64,000 nucleotides of DNA from Brumimicrobium sp035497735 (GTDB lineage: Bacteria > Bacteroidota > Bacteroidia > Flavobacteriales_D > Crocinitomicaceae), in the NCBI GenBank assembly GCA_035497735.1, contig DATJCX010000069.1, forward strand, positions 93,814 to 157,813. The letters run 5' to 3'. A program made the translations under genes and the position numbers. Under the pieces are notes generated by a model. It was not told where the DNA came from and did no database searches. It saw only the letters and a list, made by a program, of their open reading frames with translations. Below are positions 17,304-26,517 of this stretch, piece by piece. Position 1 is the first letter of the stretch, and each line of letters starts with the position of its first letter.

Positions 17304-18359
17304 ATGGCAGAAAGATCTTCAAAAACACCAAAAAAATCTACTAAGAAAGGAACAGTAGCAAAAAAAGTAAATTTCTCGAAAGAGACTTATGTCAAATGGT
17401 ACAAGGACATGCTTTTAATGCGAAAGTTCGAAGAAAAATGTAGTCAACTTTATATTCAACAAAAGTTTGGTGGATTTTTACATTTATATATTGGACAGGA
17501 AGCTATTGTAGCAGGAACTGTGAGTGCAACTAGACCGTCAGACTTTCACATGACCGCTTATAGGGATCATGCGCATTGTATTGGTTTAGGAACTGACGTT
17601 CGTCCGTTAATGGCAGAAATGTACGGTAAACAAACTGGTATCTCCAAAGGAAAAGGAGGATCAATGCACTTCTTTGATAAAACAAAGAACTTTATGGGAG
17701 GTCACGGTATTGTAGGTGCTCAGATTCCTATGGGAACGGGTGTCGCATTTGCTGAGAAATATAAAGGCACTGATAATGTTGCGGTTGTTTCTTTTGGAGA
17801 CGGTGCTGCAAGGCAAGGTGCATTACATGAGACTTTCAACATGGCAATGACCTGGAAATTACCCGTAATATTTGTTGTTGAGAATAACAATTATGCGATG
17901 GGTACTTCTGTTTCTAGAACAACAAATGTATTAGATCTTTCAAAACTTGGGGCTTCGTACGAAATGCCTTCTTATGTTGTAGATGGAATGACGCCGGAAT
18001 CGGTTCATGAAGCGATGGCTATGGCAGTAGAAAGAGCGCGTAAGGGAGATGGACCTACTTTGTTAGATATTAGAACTTACCGTTATAAAGGGCATTCAAT
18101 GTCTGACCCACAAAGTTACCGTTCTAAGGAGGAGGTTCGATCATACCAAGATAAAGACCCCATTGTTCATGTTTTAAATGTTATTAAAGAGAATAAATTC
18201 CTTACTGAGAAAGAAATAAAAGACATTCAAGATTGGGTGGATAATGAGATTAAAGAAGCTGTTGAATTTGCGGATAGTTCTCCTCTTCCTCCGGTTGAAG
18301 AATTATACAAAGATGTATATCATACAGAGGATTATCCTTTTATTGTAGAGTACGAATAG
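17304..18359 (+). CDS. pdhA: Pyruvate dehydrogenase E1 component, alpha subunit
   Basis: A 351-residue thiamine-diphosphate enzyme subunit that decarboxylates pyruvate as part of the pyruvate dehydrogenase complex. A basic, low-complexity N terminus of about 22 residues precedes the core. The ThDP/Mg motif is VSFGDGAARQGALHETFNMAMTWKLPVIFVVENNNYAMGT (GDG...NN) near 160-200. The phosphorylation-loop equivalent YRYKGHSMSDPQSYRSKEE follows near 260-278. The E1-beta subunit needed for activity is not adjacent and must be encoded elsewhere. The E2 gene follows 26 bp downstream in the same operon. Confidence 0.97.
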   Translation: MAERSSKTPKKSTKKGTVAKKVNFSKETYVKWYKDMLLMRKFEEKCSQLYIQQKFGGFLHLYIGQEAIVAGTVSATRPSDFHMTAYRDHAHCIGLGTDVRPLMAEMYGKQTGISKGKGGSMHFFDKTKNFMGGHGIVGAQIPMGTGVAFAEKYKGTDNVAVVSFGDGAARQGALHETFNMAMTWKLPVIFVVENNNYAMGTSVSRTTNVLDLSKLGASYEMPSYVVDGMTPESVHEAMAMAVERARKGDGPTLLDIRTYRYKGHSMSDPQSYRSKEEVRSYQDKDPIVHVLNVIKENKFLTEKEIKDIQDWVDNEIKEAVEFADSSPLPPVEELYKDVYHTEDYPFIVEYE

Positions 18360-18385
18360 AAATTAATTGAAATTAATTATAAGAT

Positions 18386-19657
18386 ATGGCAGAAGTTATT
18401 TTAATGCCTAAACTTTCTGATACAATGTCCGAAGGAGTTGTAGCAGAATGGCATAAAAAAGTTGGCGATAGTGTAGCCTCAGGAGAATTGTTGGCTGAAA
18501 TCGAAACCGATAAAGCGACAATGGAGTTTGAATCTTTCTACGATGGTAAGTTATTATACATCGGTGTTGAAAAGGGTCAAACTGCGCCAGTGAATGATGT
18601 GTTAGCCATCATTGGTGAAGAAGGAGAAGATATTGAGGCTTTGATTAAAGAAGCTAAAGCAAATGCTGGAGGTGAAGCAGAACCTATAAAGGAAGAAGTT
18701 AAAGTTGTAGAGGAGTCAAAACCTGCTGTAGAAACCAAATCGAAAGAACCGGTTACAACATCTTCTCCAGCTCCTGTAATTGCTAAAAGTGGTGATAGTC
18801 GTGTTTTTATATCGCCATTAGCAAGAAAATTGGCTGCTGATAAAGGTATCAACTTGAATGAGGTTATTGGTACTGGAGAAGCAGGAAGAATTGTTAAAAG
18901 AGATATCGAAAACTTTATACCTTATGATAGACCTGTAGGACAATCGGTTTCAGCTGTTGGCTCTATGTCTATGTCGGAATCTTATACTGACGTGAATGTT
19001 TCTCAGATGCGTAAAACTATTGCTAAACGCTTGGCAGAAAGTAAGTTCACTGCGCCTCATTTCTATTTAACGCTTGATATTGACATGGATAATGCCATGG
19101 CAGCTCGTAAAGCTGTTAATTCAAATGATGGAGTGAGAATTTCATTTAATGATATGGTGATTAAAGCAGTTGCGATTGCTTTGAGAAAACATCCTGCTGT
19201 AAATAGTGCTTGGTTAGGCGACAAAATCCGTAAATATGATCATGTTCATATTGGTGTTGCAGTTGCCGTAGATGAAGGTTTACTTGTTCCTGTAGTTCGT
19301 TTTGCAGATACGAAAGGATTGATGCAAATTGGTGCTGAAGTTAAAGACTTCGCTCAAAAAGCGAAAGATAAAAAATTACAACCGCAAGATTGGGAAGGAA
19401 ATACATTTACTATTTCTAACTTAGGTATGTTTGGAATTGAAGAATTTACGGCAATTATTAACCCACCTGATAGCTGTATTTTAGCAGTAGGTGCAATTAA
19501 ACAAGTTCCCGTTGTAAAGAATGGTCAAGTTGTTCCAGGAAACGTTATGCGTGTTACATTATCATGTGACCACCGTGTAGTGGATGGAGTAAAAGGATCT
19601 GAATTCTTGAATACTTTCAAGTCATATATGGAGAACCCAATTATGATGTTAGTCTAA
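18386..19657 (+). CDS. pdhC: Pyruvate dehydrogenase E2, dihydrolipoamide acetyltransferase
   Basis: A 423-residue E2 core protein with three domains. There is one lipoyl domain (about 1-78, lipoylated lysine in ETDKATMEFE), then an Ala/Pro/Glu/Lys-rich linker, then a peripheral subunit-binding domain (about 138-172, SPLARKLAADKGI...GTGEAGRIVKRDI). The C-terminal catalytic acyltransferase domain contains the active-site motif SCDHRVVDG near 393-401. It transfers the acetyl group to CoA and forms the complex scaffold. It is co-transcribed with pdhA and followed by a strong terminator. Confidence 0.97.
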   Translation: MAEVILMPKLSDTMSEGVVAEWHKKVGDSVASGELLAEIETDKATMEFESFYDGKLLYIGVEKGQTAPVNDVLAIIGEEGEDIEALIKEAKANAGGEAEPIKEEVKVVEESKPAVETKSKEPVTTSSPAPVIAKSGDSRVFISPLARKLAADKGINLNEVIGTGEAGRIVKRDIENFIPYDRPVGQSVSAVGSMSMSESYTDVNVSQMRKTIAKRLAESKFTAPHFYLTLDIDMDNAMAARKAVNSNDGVRISFNDMVIKAVAIALRKHPAVNSAWLGDKIRKYDHVHIGVAVAVDEGLLVPVVRFADTKGLMQIGAEVKDFAQKAKDKKLQPQDWEGNTFTISNLGMFGIEEFTAIINPPDSCILAVGAIKQVPVVKNGQVVPGNVMRVTLSCDHRVVDGVKGSEFLNTFKSYMENPIMMLV

Positions 19658-19680
19658 TAGAACTAAATATAGACTTTATA

Positions 19681-19709
19681 AAGCTGTCCATTTCGGGCAG
19701 CTTTTTTTG
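19681..19709 (+). terminator. Intrinsic terminator after pdhC
   Basis: Stem arms AAGCTGTCC and GGGCAGCTT (one G-U pair) with a short loop are followed by seven T, 24 bp after the E2 stop codon. Confidence 0.9.
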
Positions 19710-20049
19710 ATTAAACATCTTCTGTAGGTGTTTTGTTATTCGGCTTTAAAACAAAGCTGTAAATCATCTTTAATTGCTTTCTTATCTTTATTACTTCTCC
19801 GTGTATCGTTTAAGCCTATTACATTGTATATTTCAAATCATTAATGGAGAAAAGTTCCTAATGATGCTTCTTGAACTTTGTTATAGGAATATGCTTAATT
19901 TCTTATTCAATCCGCTCAAGTTTTGCTTGTAATATTTATGATACTTATTGCTATGTCTTAAATGTTGTTATACATCTTGAATTTTAATCACTGGTTTATA
20001 TTTTAACTATAATCATTTAATTATTGAGTGTGATTGAGATATTTTTTGA
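19710..20049. other. Intergenic stretch without a recognisable gene
   Basis: About 340 bp of AT-rich DNA lie between the pdhC terminator and the gldN terminator. I see no open frame with protein-like content, no RNA gene and no repeat. It lies between two convergent transcription units, so no promoter is needed here. Confidence 0.6.
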
Positions 20050-20085
20050 AAAAAAAAGAGCCGTCCAATTGGACAGCTCTTTTTA
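20050..20085. terminator. Bidirectional intrinsic terminator at the end of gldN
   Basis: Stem arms AGAGCCGTCC and GGACAGCTCT with the loop AATT have an A run on one side and a T run on the other. It can stop both the leftward gldKLMN transcript and rightward readthrough. Confidence 0.85.
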
Positions 20086-20102
20086 AATTTATTTTGTTTG
20101 GC

Positions 20103-21110
20103 TTAATATTGCCATACATCATGTTCAATGTTTCGGATCTCATTTGTGATTTTTTCCGATTCACGTAATGCATCAACTCCAACTCTATATTTATCAATAT
20201 TTCTGTCGTAGTTATTTTCTTCTTTATAGATGAATGAACTAAAGCGACGCTTCATAAAGAAGTCATCAAAACTAATCCATCCTGCACTATTCTTATCGTT
20301 GTATGAGAAGTAGTTGTTGAATACATAACGACAGTCTGTAGGGAAGTATAGCCAGAACATTGTTCTCGTTCCTTCAATTGTTCCTTCTGAATCTTTCATG
20401 TATCTAACAGGTGCGATTCCGATGATTCTTACGTCCAAAACAGAACGTTGTTTGTCAAAGAACCAATCTTCCTTTAAACGGTATTGAATAATATCCTTAG
20501 ATGTAAACCACATAGTATCTCTTGCAGGGAAAACATAGTTTCCAGAAACGTCTAATGAGTCATCTCCATATATATCTTGTAAAGGATATTCAGGTTCAGG
20601 ACCTAGCTCAGCAAGATACCACAACAAATCTTCCTTGTAATTCTCATCAGTTTGGTAGTTTTTACCTGGCTCTGGAATGATAGGATATTTGAATTTGTCT
20701 CCATCTAATACTGAAGGTCTGATAGGATTGTAGTCAGAATAAACCGTTAAGTCTCCAGCAAGAATATGTTGACGAATTACCGTCCACAAACTCCATCTGT
20801 TATCATTTCTAATCCATTCAACATCTCCAGTTTCAGGGTCCGGGTTTGTGAATTCATCTAAAGGGTAGTAAAGAGGAAGGTTAATTTTCTCACGAAGATC
20901 AATTGCTCTCCATACTCTTTTACTCCACATCACATCCGCCTCACGAACAGGCGTATAAGGAATAAGCCTCTTAGTAGGGATGTTTGTTTTTAGGTAAACC
21001 CCATCAACGACACCCGTCTTAGTTCGGCTATTAATTGGCCCTCCATTAATTTCCTGAGCGAACGTGCTCACTGTGAAAATTAAAAGTGTAATTAGCAATA
21101 ACTTCTTCAT
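20103..21110 (-). CDS. gldN: Gliding motility/T9SS protein GldN
   Basis: A 335-residue periplasmic protein with a cleaved signal peptide (STFA-Q near residue 18). The family core is recognisable from VREADVMWSKRVWRAIDLREKINLPLYYP (about 55-85). Conserved later blocks are RQHILAGDLTVYS, KEDWFFDKQRSVLDVRIIGIAPV and MFWLYFPTDCRYVFNNY. GldN (PorN) forms the outer-membrane-associated ring of the T9SS translocon with GldK. It is the last gene of gldKLMN, 18 bp after gldM, and ends at a terminator. Confidence 0.96.
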   Translation of the reverse strand: MKKLLLITLLIFTVSTFAQEINGGPINSRTKTGVVDGVYLKTNIPTKRLIPYTPVREADVMWSKRVWRAIDLREKINLPLYYPLDEFTNPDPETGDVEWIRNDNRWSLWTVIRQHILAGDLTVYSDYNPIRPSVLDGDKFKYPIIPEPGKNYQTDENYKEDLLWYLAELGPEPEYPLQDIYGDDSLDVSGNYVFPARDTMWFTSKDIIQYRLKEDWFFDKQRSVLDVRIIGIAPVRYMKDSEGTIEGTRTMFWLYFPTDCRYVFNNYFSYNDKNSAGWISFDDFFMKRRFSSFIYKEENNYDRNIDKYRVGVDALRESEKITNEIRNIEHDVWQY

Positions 21111-21128
21111 GACTTTTATTTTTAAATG

Positions 21129-22832
21129 TTATTTCACATTAAATACTGCACTCTTACGGTTTATTCTACCGCTTGGTTCTTTGTATTGAGTGAAAATAGA
21201 AATTGTACTTCCTGGTGTTGCGTTTGCAATAATTCTCATCGCATCAGCATTTAAAGCTCCTCCATTTCCTTTTGCAGGTCTTGGCGCACCAGATACCTTA
21301 ACTTCCCATGATGCAATCGAGAACGTTGCATTTAATGGAATCTCAGGTGGATATCCAGCGAACAATTGTCTTGCCGCTCTTAATTCAGCTGAAGTAGCTG
21401 ACTCTCCATCTACAATTCGCCCTAATGTAATATTAGGTTTAGGTAAGTTTTGTACACGGAATGTGAATTTACCTAAGTTAGATGAAGTTCCATCTTCTGC
21501 AACTCCTGAAATATTAATAACTGCTTCACGTCCACTTCCTGGGCTTGCAATGTATCCACTTGCTGTCTTCTTAATATCAACATTTCCTCCACCACTAATA
21601 CTGTAGCTTGGGAATCCTGATGCAGCACCTTCTACTTTGTTTGCATATCCACGGTATAACACGTTCATTTCTGGTAATGAAACCGTTCCTGATGGCTTAC
21701 CAACTGTATAAGCAAAGCTCCAAGGTTTCCATGAGATTTCACCTTTCTCTTTTACTCCAATAATACCGTTTAACTTGTAAGCACCTGGCGTTGCAGTATT
21801 TGCTTTAATTGCTCCTGTAGTCGAAGTCCAATTTGCCTCTGGCGTTTCGTTTACTCCAAATTTAATCTCAGGAACTTCAGTTGAGTCATATGCAGCAATC
21901 ATTACTTTAATTGCTAATGAATCTCCAGCATTAACGTAGCCTGTTCTAGCAAACGCTAAAGGCTCAATCTTATTAAAGTTGAACGTTGGTGCATCTACTT
22001 TAGATAAGAAAAATTCAGCCGCGTGACTTTCAGCATTTTTGATGTCTAAACGGATAGACGTTAAAATTGCACCTGCTGCTACAACTGGAGCATGGTCAAA
22101 CATTGCTGATGGCCATGGGTACATTTTTTCTTTTCCAGCATCTAAAACTTTAACTTCTCTTTCAATCGTTAACGATTTGTAGAAGTTTAAAATTGCTGAA
22201 GTATCTTCAGGATTAGCAGTTTTTAATGCTTCTGCCATTCCATCTAACGATTCTGGAGACTTAAAAGTGAATTTCTTTTTATTCAATTCATAATTCCCCA
22301 TCAATTCAGCTATGTAATCTCTGTATGCATGAATTGAGTCTAATAAAGCCCATCCTTCTGGATTTGGCTTCATTAATTCCCCACCAACGTATCTTCTTGT
22401 TGGTGCATCGAAGTTATCCTTCGCCTTAATTTCATGCATTGATTTTAGTTCAGTGATAAGACCATTCTCATCTTTTTCTAAAATCCAGCTATCAACTTTC
22501 TCTACTTCTGAAATAATTAAATTTGCTTCAGATAAGAAGAAGTGAATTGTTTGTTTTGTTTTCTTTTTTAACTCTTCTGCTTTTCCTTGCCAGTGATCAA
22601 TTTGCTTTGTATCACCTTTTTCTGCATTGATTGCAGCTCTTTTTGAATCAAATGTTCCGTATGTATTGATCGAAGTGTTATCAATCACTTCCGCACTTGT
22701 TTCTAACTTGTCATTTAAAGTTACAAAGGCTGCTATAATATCCTTTGATACGTTTAAAGCTAGAAGTGCAGTCAATACAAGATACATCATCCCAATCATC
22801 TTTTGTCTTGGAGTCTCTTTTCCGCCTGCCAT
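21129..22832 (-). CDS. gldM: Gliding motility/T9SS motor protein GldM
   Basis: A 567-residue protein with one N-terminal membrane helix (MIGMMYLVLTALLALNVSKDI, about 11-33) and a long periplasmic part. The N terminus MAGGKETPRQKMIGMMYLVL is characteristic of GldM. GldM forms a dimer in the centre of the GldL ring and transmits proton-driven rotation to the outer-membrane T9SS ring. The periplasmic part shows a helical D1 domain and later Ig-like beta-rich domains (about 230-560). It lies 46 bp downstream of gldL and upstream of gldN in the conserved order. Confidence 0.97.
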   Translation of the reverse strand: MAGGKETPRQKMIGMMYLVLTALLALNVSKDIIAAFVTLNDKLETSAEVIDNTSINTYGTFDSKRAAINAEKGDTKQIDHWQGKAEELKKKTKQTIHFFLSEANLIISEVEKVDSWILEKDENGLITELKSMHEIKAKDNFDAPTRRYVGGELMKPNPEGWALLDSIHAYRDYIAELMGNYELNKKKFTFKSPESLDGMAEALKTANPEDTSAILNFYKSLTIEREVKVLDAGKEKMYPWPSAMFDHAPVVAAGAILTSIRLDIKNAESHAAEFFLSKVDAPTFNFNKIEPLAFARTGYVNAGDSLAIKVMIAAYDSTEVPEIKFGVNETPEANWTSTTGAIKANTATPGAYKLNGIIGVKEKGEISWKPWSFAYTVGKPSGTVSLPEMNVLYRGYANKVEGAASGFPSYSISGGGNVDIKKTASGYIASPGSGREAVINISGVAEDGTSSNLGKFTFRVQNLPKPNITLGRIVDGESATSAELRAARQLFAGYPPEIPLNATFSIASWEVKVSGAPRPAKGNGGALNADAMRIIANATPGSTISIFTQYKEPSGRINRKSAVFNVK

Positions 22833-22878
22833 GTTAACTTAGTTTATGGTTTATAAATAATTTATTAATACTTAAAGA

Positions 22879-23700
22879 CTATCCTTTAATCGTCATAGCT
22901 TTTAACATATTGCCATAAACGTTGTTTAAGTCTGTTAAGTTCTTAGTTAACATTGACATGTTTTCTTTGTATAATCTTGTGTCTTCTACTGAGTCAGATA
23001 AGTTTTGCATCATGTTTGTAACTTGACTTTGGAACTTTTCTGTCGCCTCTAAATGAGATGAAGAACCTTTTAATTGTAATTCGTATACATTGTTTAATGC
23101 AGCTAAGTTTTTAGAAACTTTTTGCATTTGCTCTCCGAATGATTGTCCTTCTTCCGTTGTTGAAGTCATTCCTGAAATAGCTGCAGAAGCCTTTTCGTAA
23201 GAAGCAGATAATGTTGCTACTTTATCAGAAGCCGCTTGTAAGCTTGAAACGTATGAGTCAGTTGCAGCAGCTGCTGTTGTCACTCCTTTAAGTTGATTAG
23301 CATTGTCAGCTAAAGCTTTCATACCATCTCCTAAACGTCCGATTAATTCGCTATCAATACTAGCTTCTTCTAACATTTTGTCTAATTCAGCAGTAACACC
23401 GCTTCCTCCTCCTCCAATAACACCTCTTCTTGAAGCAGATAATTCTGGGTCAACAGCTTCACCTGTTGCTAACTCTGGGTATACTAACTCCCAGTTTGGC
23501 TCTTGGTGCAATGGTTCGAAAGACGAGAAGAAGAAAATTAGTGCCTCTGTTGTCAATCCAAATACCAGCATGATCTCAGCTCCAGGGTAGTGCATAATTT
23601 TAAATAATGCTCCCATAATTACAATGGCTGCTCCGATACCATACAACTTAGCCATAAAATTCTTATAGGCTTTACTTTGAAAAATACTTCCTGTACTCAT
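22879..23700 (-). CDS. gldL: Gliding motility/T9SS motor protein GldL
   Basis: A 273-residue inner-membrane protein. Two membrane helices occur at about 15-35 (LYGIGAAIVIMGALFKIMHY) and 42-60 (MLVFGLTTEALIFFFSSF). The family-typical glutamate in the second helix, TEALIFF, is a candidate proton-path residue. A coiled, Ala/Leu/Ser-rich cytoplasmic tail with a Gly-rich linker near 95 follows. GldL forms the stator-like ring of the T9SS motor together with GldM, powered by proton motive force. The order gldK-L-M-N is conserved across T9SS bacteria. Confidence 0.96.
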   Translation of the reverse strand: MSTGSIFQSKAYKNFMAKLYGIGAAIVIMGALFKIMHYPGAEIMLVFGLTTEALIFFFSSFEPLHQEPNWELVYPELATGEAVDPELSASRRGVIGGGGSGVTAELDKMLEEASIDSELIGRLGDGMKALADNANQLKGVTTAAAATDSYVSSLQAASDKVATLSASYEKASAAISGMTSTTEEGQSFGEQMQKVSKNLAALNNVYELQLKGSSSHLEATEKFQSQVTNMMQNLSDSVEDTRLYKENMSMLTKNLTDLNNVYGNMLKAMTIKG

Positions 23701-23765
23701 AGTTTTAAAATTTAAGGTTTAACGATTTATTTTTTGTTTTTGTTTTAAGTTACGCTTTTTAAAAA

Positions 23766-25313
23766 TTATCTTAATTGTAGATCTTGACTGATTTCTTCTC
23801 CACCTTCTTTGCTGAAGTTTTTACCTCCACGACCTAGGTGAGTTGCTACAGATCTAAATCCAACATAAGATTTTGCTGTATCTTGGAACTCATACGTTCT
23901 TGTTGCATTTTGAAGATAGTACCCTATATCTTTCCAAGAACCTCCACGGATTACTTTACGCTTTTGAGCTGGTGGGTCCCAGTCCATCGCGTTGTATCTA
24001 TACTCAGGGTTTAAGTCATGAGAAACTTCATACATTGATTCATCATATGCAGTTTCACACCATTCTGCAACGTTACCAGCCATACAGTATAATCCAAATC
24101 CATTCGGGTTGTACGAGTATGCTTTTACAGTATGGAATCCTCCATCCTCAAAGTAACGTCCTCTCATTGGTTTAAAGTTTCCTAAGAAACAACCTGATGA
24201 GTTTCTAATGTATGGTCCTCCCCATGGGTATGACTGTAAGTCTAAGTTACCTCGAGCAGCTCTTTCCCATTCAGCCTCTGAAGGTAAACGGAAATCATTC
24301 ACGTATAACTCACCCATAGACTGTAACCAGCTATTTAGTAATTGAGTTCTCCATACGTTAAAAGCTCTAGCTTGTTGCCAAGTTACGCCAACCACTGGAT
24401 AGTTGTCATAAGCTGGGTGCCAGAAATACATATTTGTCATTGGATCATTGAAAGAGTAAGTAAAGTCTCTAACCCAACATAAAGTATCAGGGTACACGTT
24501 GATAGTTTCATCGATGATAAAACGTTGTCTGTTTTCGTGACCACGGATAGCGTTGTTTTGTCCAAGTTTGTTTGGATATCCCATGTCTTTATCTTGACCT
24601 TGTGGTTCTCCAGTGAATGGGTGTTCAGTTGAACGTAATTCACGGTGATCAGGATCATTTTTACGACCTTGGTTATCATATCCGTCCGGAACGATGTTTG
24701 CTTTTCCTCTTTTCGCAGCTTCTACGATATCAATCCAGTAATATTTGAAATTCAATTTACGTGTATCGATTTCTTTTCTTTTGTAGAAACGTTGTGCTGT
24801 AGGATAGTACATTTCCGATAATAGAGGAACTAGTTTTGGGTCATCATAAGAGAATGATCTGTCCCAGTTCAATGAGAAAGTCTCTATGTTTTCAAAACGG
24901 TCACTTGATTCGTATTCAACCCATTCCATGATACCTTCATCGTAGTATTCATCTTTGTAGTTGATGTATCTATCAGCATCTCCATCTTCTTCTAGCTCTA
25001 AATAGATTGTTCTTCTAGCGATAGAATCTCTAACCCAGTACACAAATTGACGATACTCGTTATTCGTGATCTCAGTTTGGTCCATATAGAACGCCTGAAC
25101 AGAAACTGTTTTGGCTACTGTTTGATGCAAGAATGGTACATCCTCATCATTTTGTCCCATTGTGTAGGAACCGCCCGGAATATAAACCATTCCTAATGGA
25201 ATCTCAGGATAGTACGTACCTCTCCCTAATACCCCAGTTAAATGTCCTGATCGTGTGTTACACGCTCCAAGCATTAAACCTATTAAGCCAATAATAATTA
25301 ATTTTCTCATCAT
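23766..25313 (-). CDS. gldK: Gliding motility/T9SS lipoprotein GldK
   Basis: A 515-residue lipoprotein (lipobox MLGAC near residue 17) with a formylglycine-generating-enzyme-like (SUMF1) fold. Characteristic pieces are GMVYIPGGSYTMGQND near 42-57, YMDQTEITNNEYRQFV near 77-92, FRLPSEAEWERAARG near 340-354, GNVAEWCETAYD and the C-terminal VIRGGSWKD and GFRSVA. GldK forms the periplasmic ring of T9SS with GldN at the outer membrane, and the fold is used for structure, not sulfatase activation. It is the first gene of gldKLMN and has a TAnnTTTG box 45-52 bp upstream. Confidence 0.96.
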   Translation of the reverse strand: MMRKLIIIGLIGLMLGACNTRSGHLTGVLGRGTYYPEIPLGMVYIPGGSYTMGQNDEDVPFLHQTVAKTVSVQAFYMDQTEITNNEYRQFVYWVRDSIARRTIYLELEEDGDADRYINYKDEYYDEGIMEWVEYESSDRFENIETFSLNWDRSFSYDDPKLVPLLSEMYYPTAQRFYKRKEIDTRKLNFKYYWIDIVEAAKRGKANIVPDGYDNQGRKNDPDHRELRSTEHPFTGEPQGQDKDMGYPNKLGQNNAIRGHENRQRFIIDETINVYPDTLCWVRDFTYSFNDPMTNMYFWHPAYDNYPVVGVTWQQARAFNVWRTQLLNSWLQSMGELYVNDFRLPSEAEWERAARGNLDLQSYPWGGPYIRNSSGCFLGNFKPMRGRYFEDGGFHTVKAYSYNPNGFGLYCMAGNVAEWCETAYDESMYEVSHDLNPEYRYNAMDWDPPAQKRKVIRGGSWKDIGYYLQNATRTYEFQDTAKSYVGFRSVATHLGRGGKNFSKEGGEEISQDLQLR

Positions 25314-25357
25314 ACCTCGTTTTTACTTATCGGAATCTCAAACTACTTCTACAGGAT

Positions 25358-25365
25358 CAAAATTA
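25358..25365 (-). promoter_or_regulatory. TAnnTTTG-type -7 box in front of gldK
   Basis: TAATTTTG on the minus strand, 45 bp upstream of the gldK start codon, suggests that gldKLMN has its own promoter separate from the sprF-like gene. No clear -33 TTTG partner is present. Confidence 0.4.
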
Positions 25366-25420
25366 TTCAGTCTTCTTATAACGATAAATAGTATATATGG
25401 TTACAATTTTTTTTGTTTTT

Positions 25421-26347
25421 TTATAAATATCTAGGGTTTCTAGATTTAGTAATAGGGATAGGAGGTAGTGGGTGACAGTATTTCAACATGATTTCATGAG
25501 ATCCCCAAGAGATATCCGAAACTCTGTTTAAAGTAATGTCATATGAATAACCAACTGTAAATCCTTTCATACTAAAACCAGCCATAATTCCTAAAGCATC
25601 AAATGTTCTATAAGTTAATCCTCCATAGATCATATTGTTCCAAATAGCTCTTACGTTGATGTCAGAACTCATTAACTTAAAGTCAGATCTTATTAAAACA
25701 TTCGCCTCTAAGTCTAATTTACTTACGCTAAATGCTTCATTCCAACGGTAACCCCCCATAGCATAGTAGTGGCGAGCAACGTTGAAGTTTAAATTCTTTA
25801 ATTCTAATGCAGGGATGTGTGTTGTAGATAAACCAGCATACCATCCGTCATATGACATGTAGTACAAACCAAAGTTCGCATCAAAGTTTGACGCACCTCC
25901 TTGTTGCGGTAATGATTGGTCATTTGGATTGCCATCTGGTGTTACCCATGTTGGATTCATTCCGTAGTTTACCAACCCTAAAGCTGCACCTATTCCTAAA
26001 GAACCATTACCCAATGGTAAGTGGTAAGAATAGTTTAGTGTTACGTTATTTTGTCTTGCGTAACCAATTGCGTCATGATAGAAAGATATACCAACTGCAC
26101 TTGGGAAATATTGAGACAAGTTTGCTTCTGCGTTTACCAATACAGAATTGGGAGCGCCACTAAATTTGTCCCATTGATTTCTGTAAATCGCTGTTCCGCA
26201 AATTTGATGATCCATTCCTACTCCAGTCGCCCCTGGGTTAATACTCATTTTATCAAAAATAAAGTGAGTAAGGAGCTTGTCCTGCTGTCCATAGCTGTAA
26301 AATGCACCGTATGATACAACTGCTAATAAAAGTAAAAGTTTCTTCAT
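25421..26347 (-). CDS. PorP/SprF family T9SS outer-membrane protein
   Basis: A 308-residue outer-membrane protein with a signal peptide (SYGAFYSYG-Q) beginning at the methionine of MKKLLLLLAVV. An upstream in-frame ATG would put 16 extra residues before the signal, so I use 26347. The family signature is near the N terminus: FIFDKMSINPGATG, then YRNQWDKFSGAPNSVLVNAEA and SYHLPLGNGSLGIGAALGL. PorP/SprF proteins form barrels used in T9SS secretion and in attachment of type-B cargo. The gene stands immediately upstream of gldKLMN, the usual place of porP. Confidence 0.93.
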   Translation of the reverse strand: MKKLLLLLAVVSYGAFYSYGQQDKLLTHFIFDKMSINPGATGVGMDHQICGTAIYRNQWDKFSGAPNSVLVNAEANLSQYFPSAVGISFYHDAIGYARQNNVTLNYSYHLPLGNGSLGIGAALGLVNYGMNPTWVTPDGNPNDQSLPQQGGASNFDANFGLYYMSYDGWYAGLSTTHIPALELKNLNFNVARHYYAMGGYRWNEAFSVSKLDLEANVLIRSDFKLMSSDINVRAIWNNMIYGGLTYRTFDALGIMAGFSMKGFTVGYSYDITLNRVSDISWGSHEIMLKYCHPLPPIPITKSRNPRYL

Positions 26348-26517
26348 ATATAGTTCTTTTTCAATAGTTTGCAAGGTTTGCTTTAGTGTAAACATGCCTC
26401 ATTAGGGGTCTAAATTAGTTAAAAAAATGTAATTACATACAAAAAAGTTGAAAAAATTGATGGAATACCGTTTTTTAATGTTGAGTGAAATATCGTTTTT
26501 TAAAATATTTTATCGCT

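Noticed and set aside
26427..26438. 12-bp palindrome ATGTAATTACAT upstream of the SprF-like gene
   Set aside because: It is made almost only of A and T, and such short palindromes are expected by chance in this base composition.
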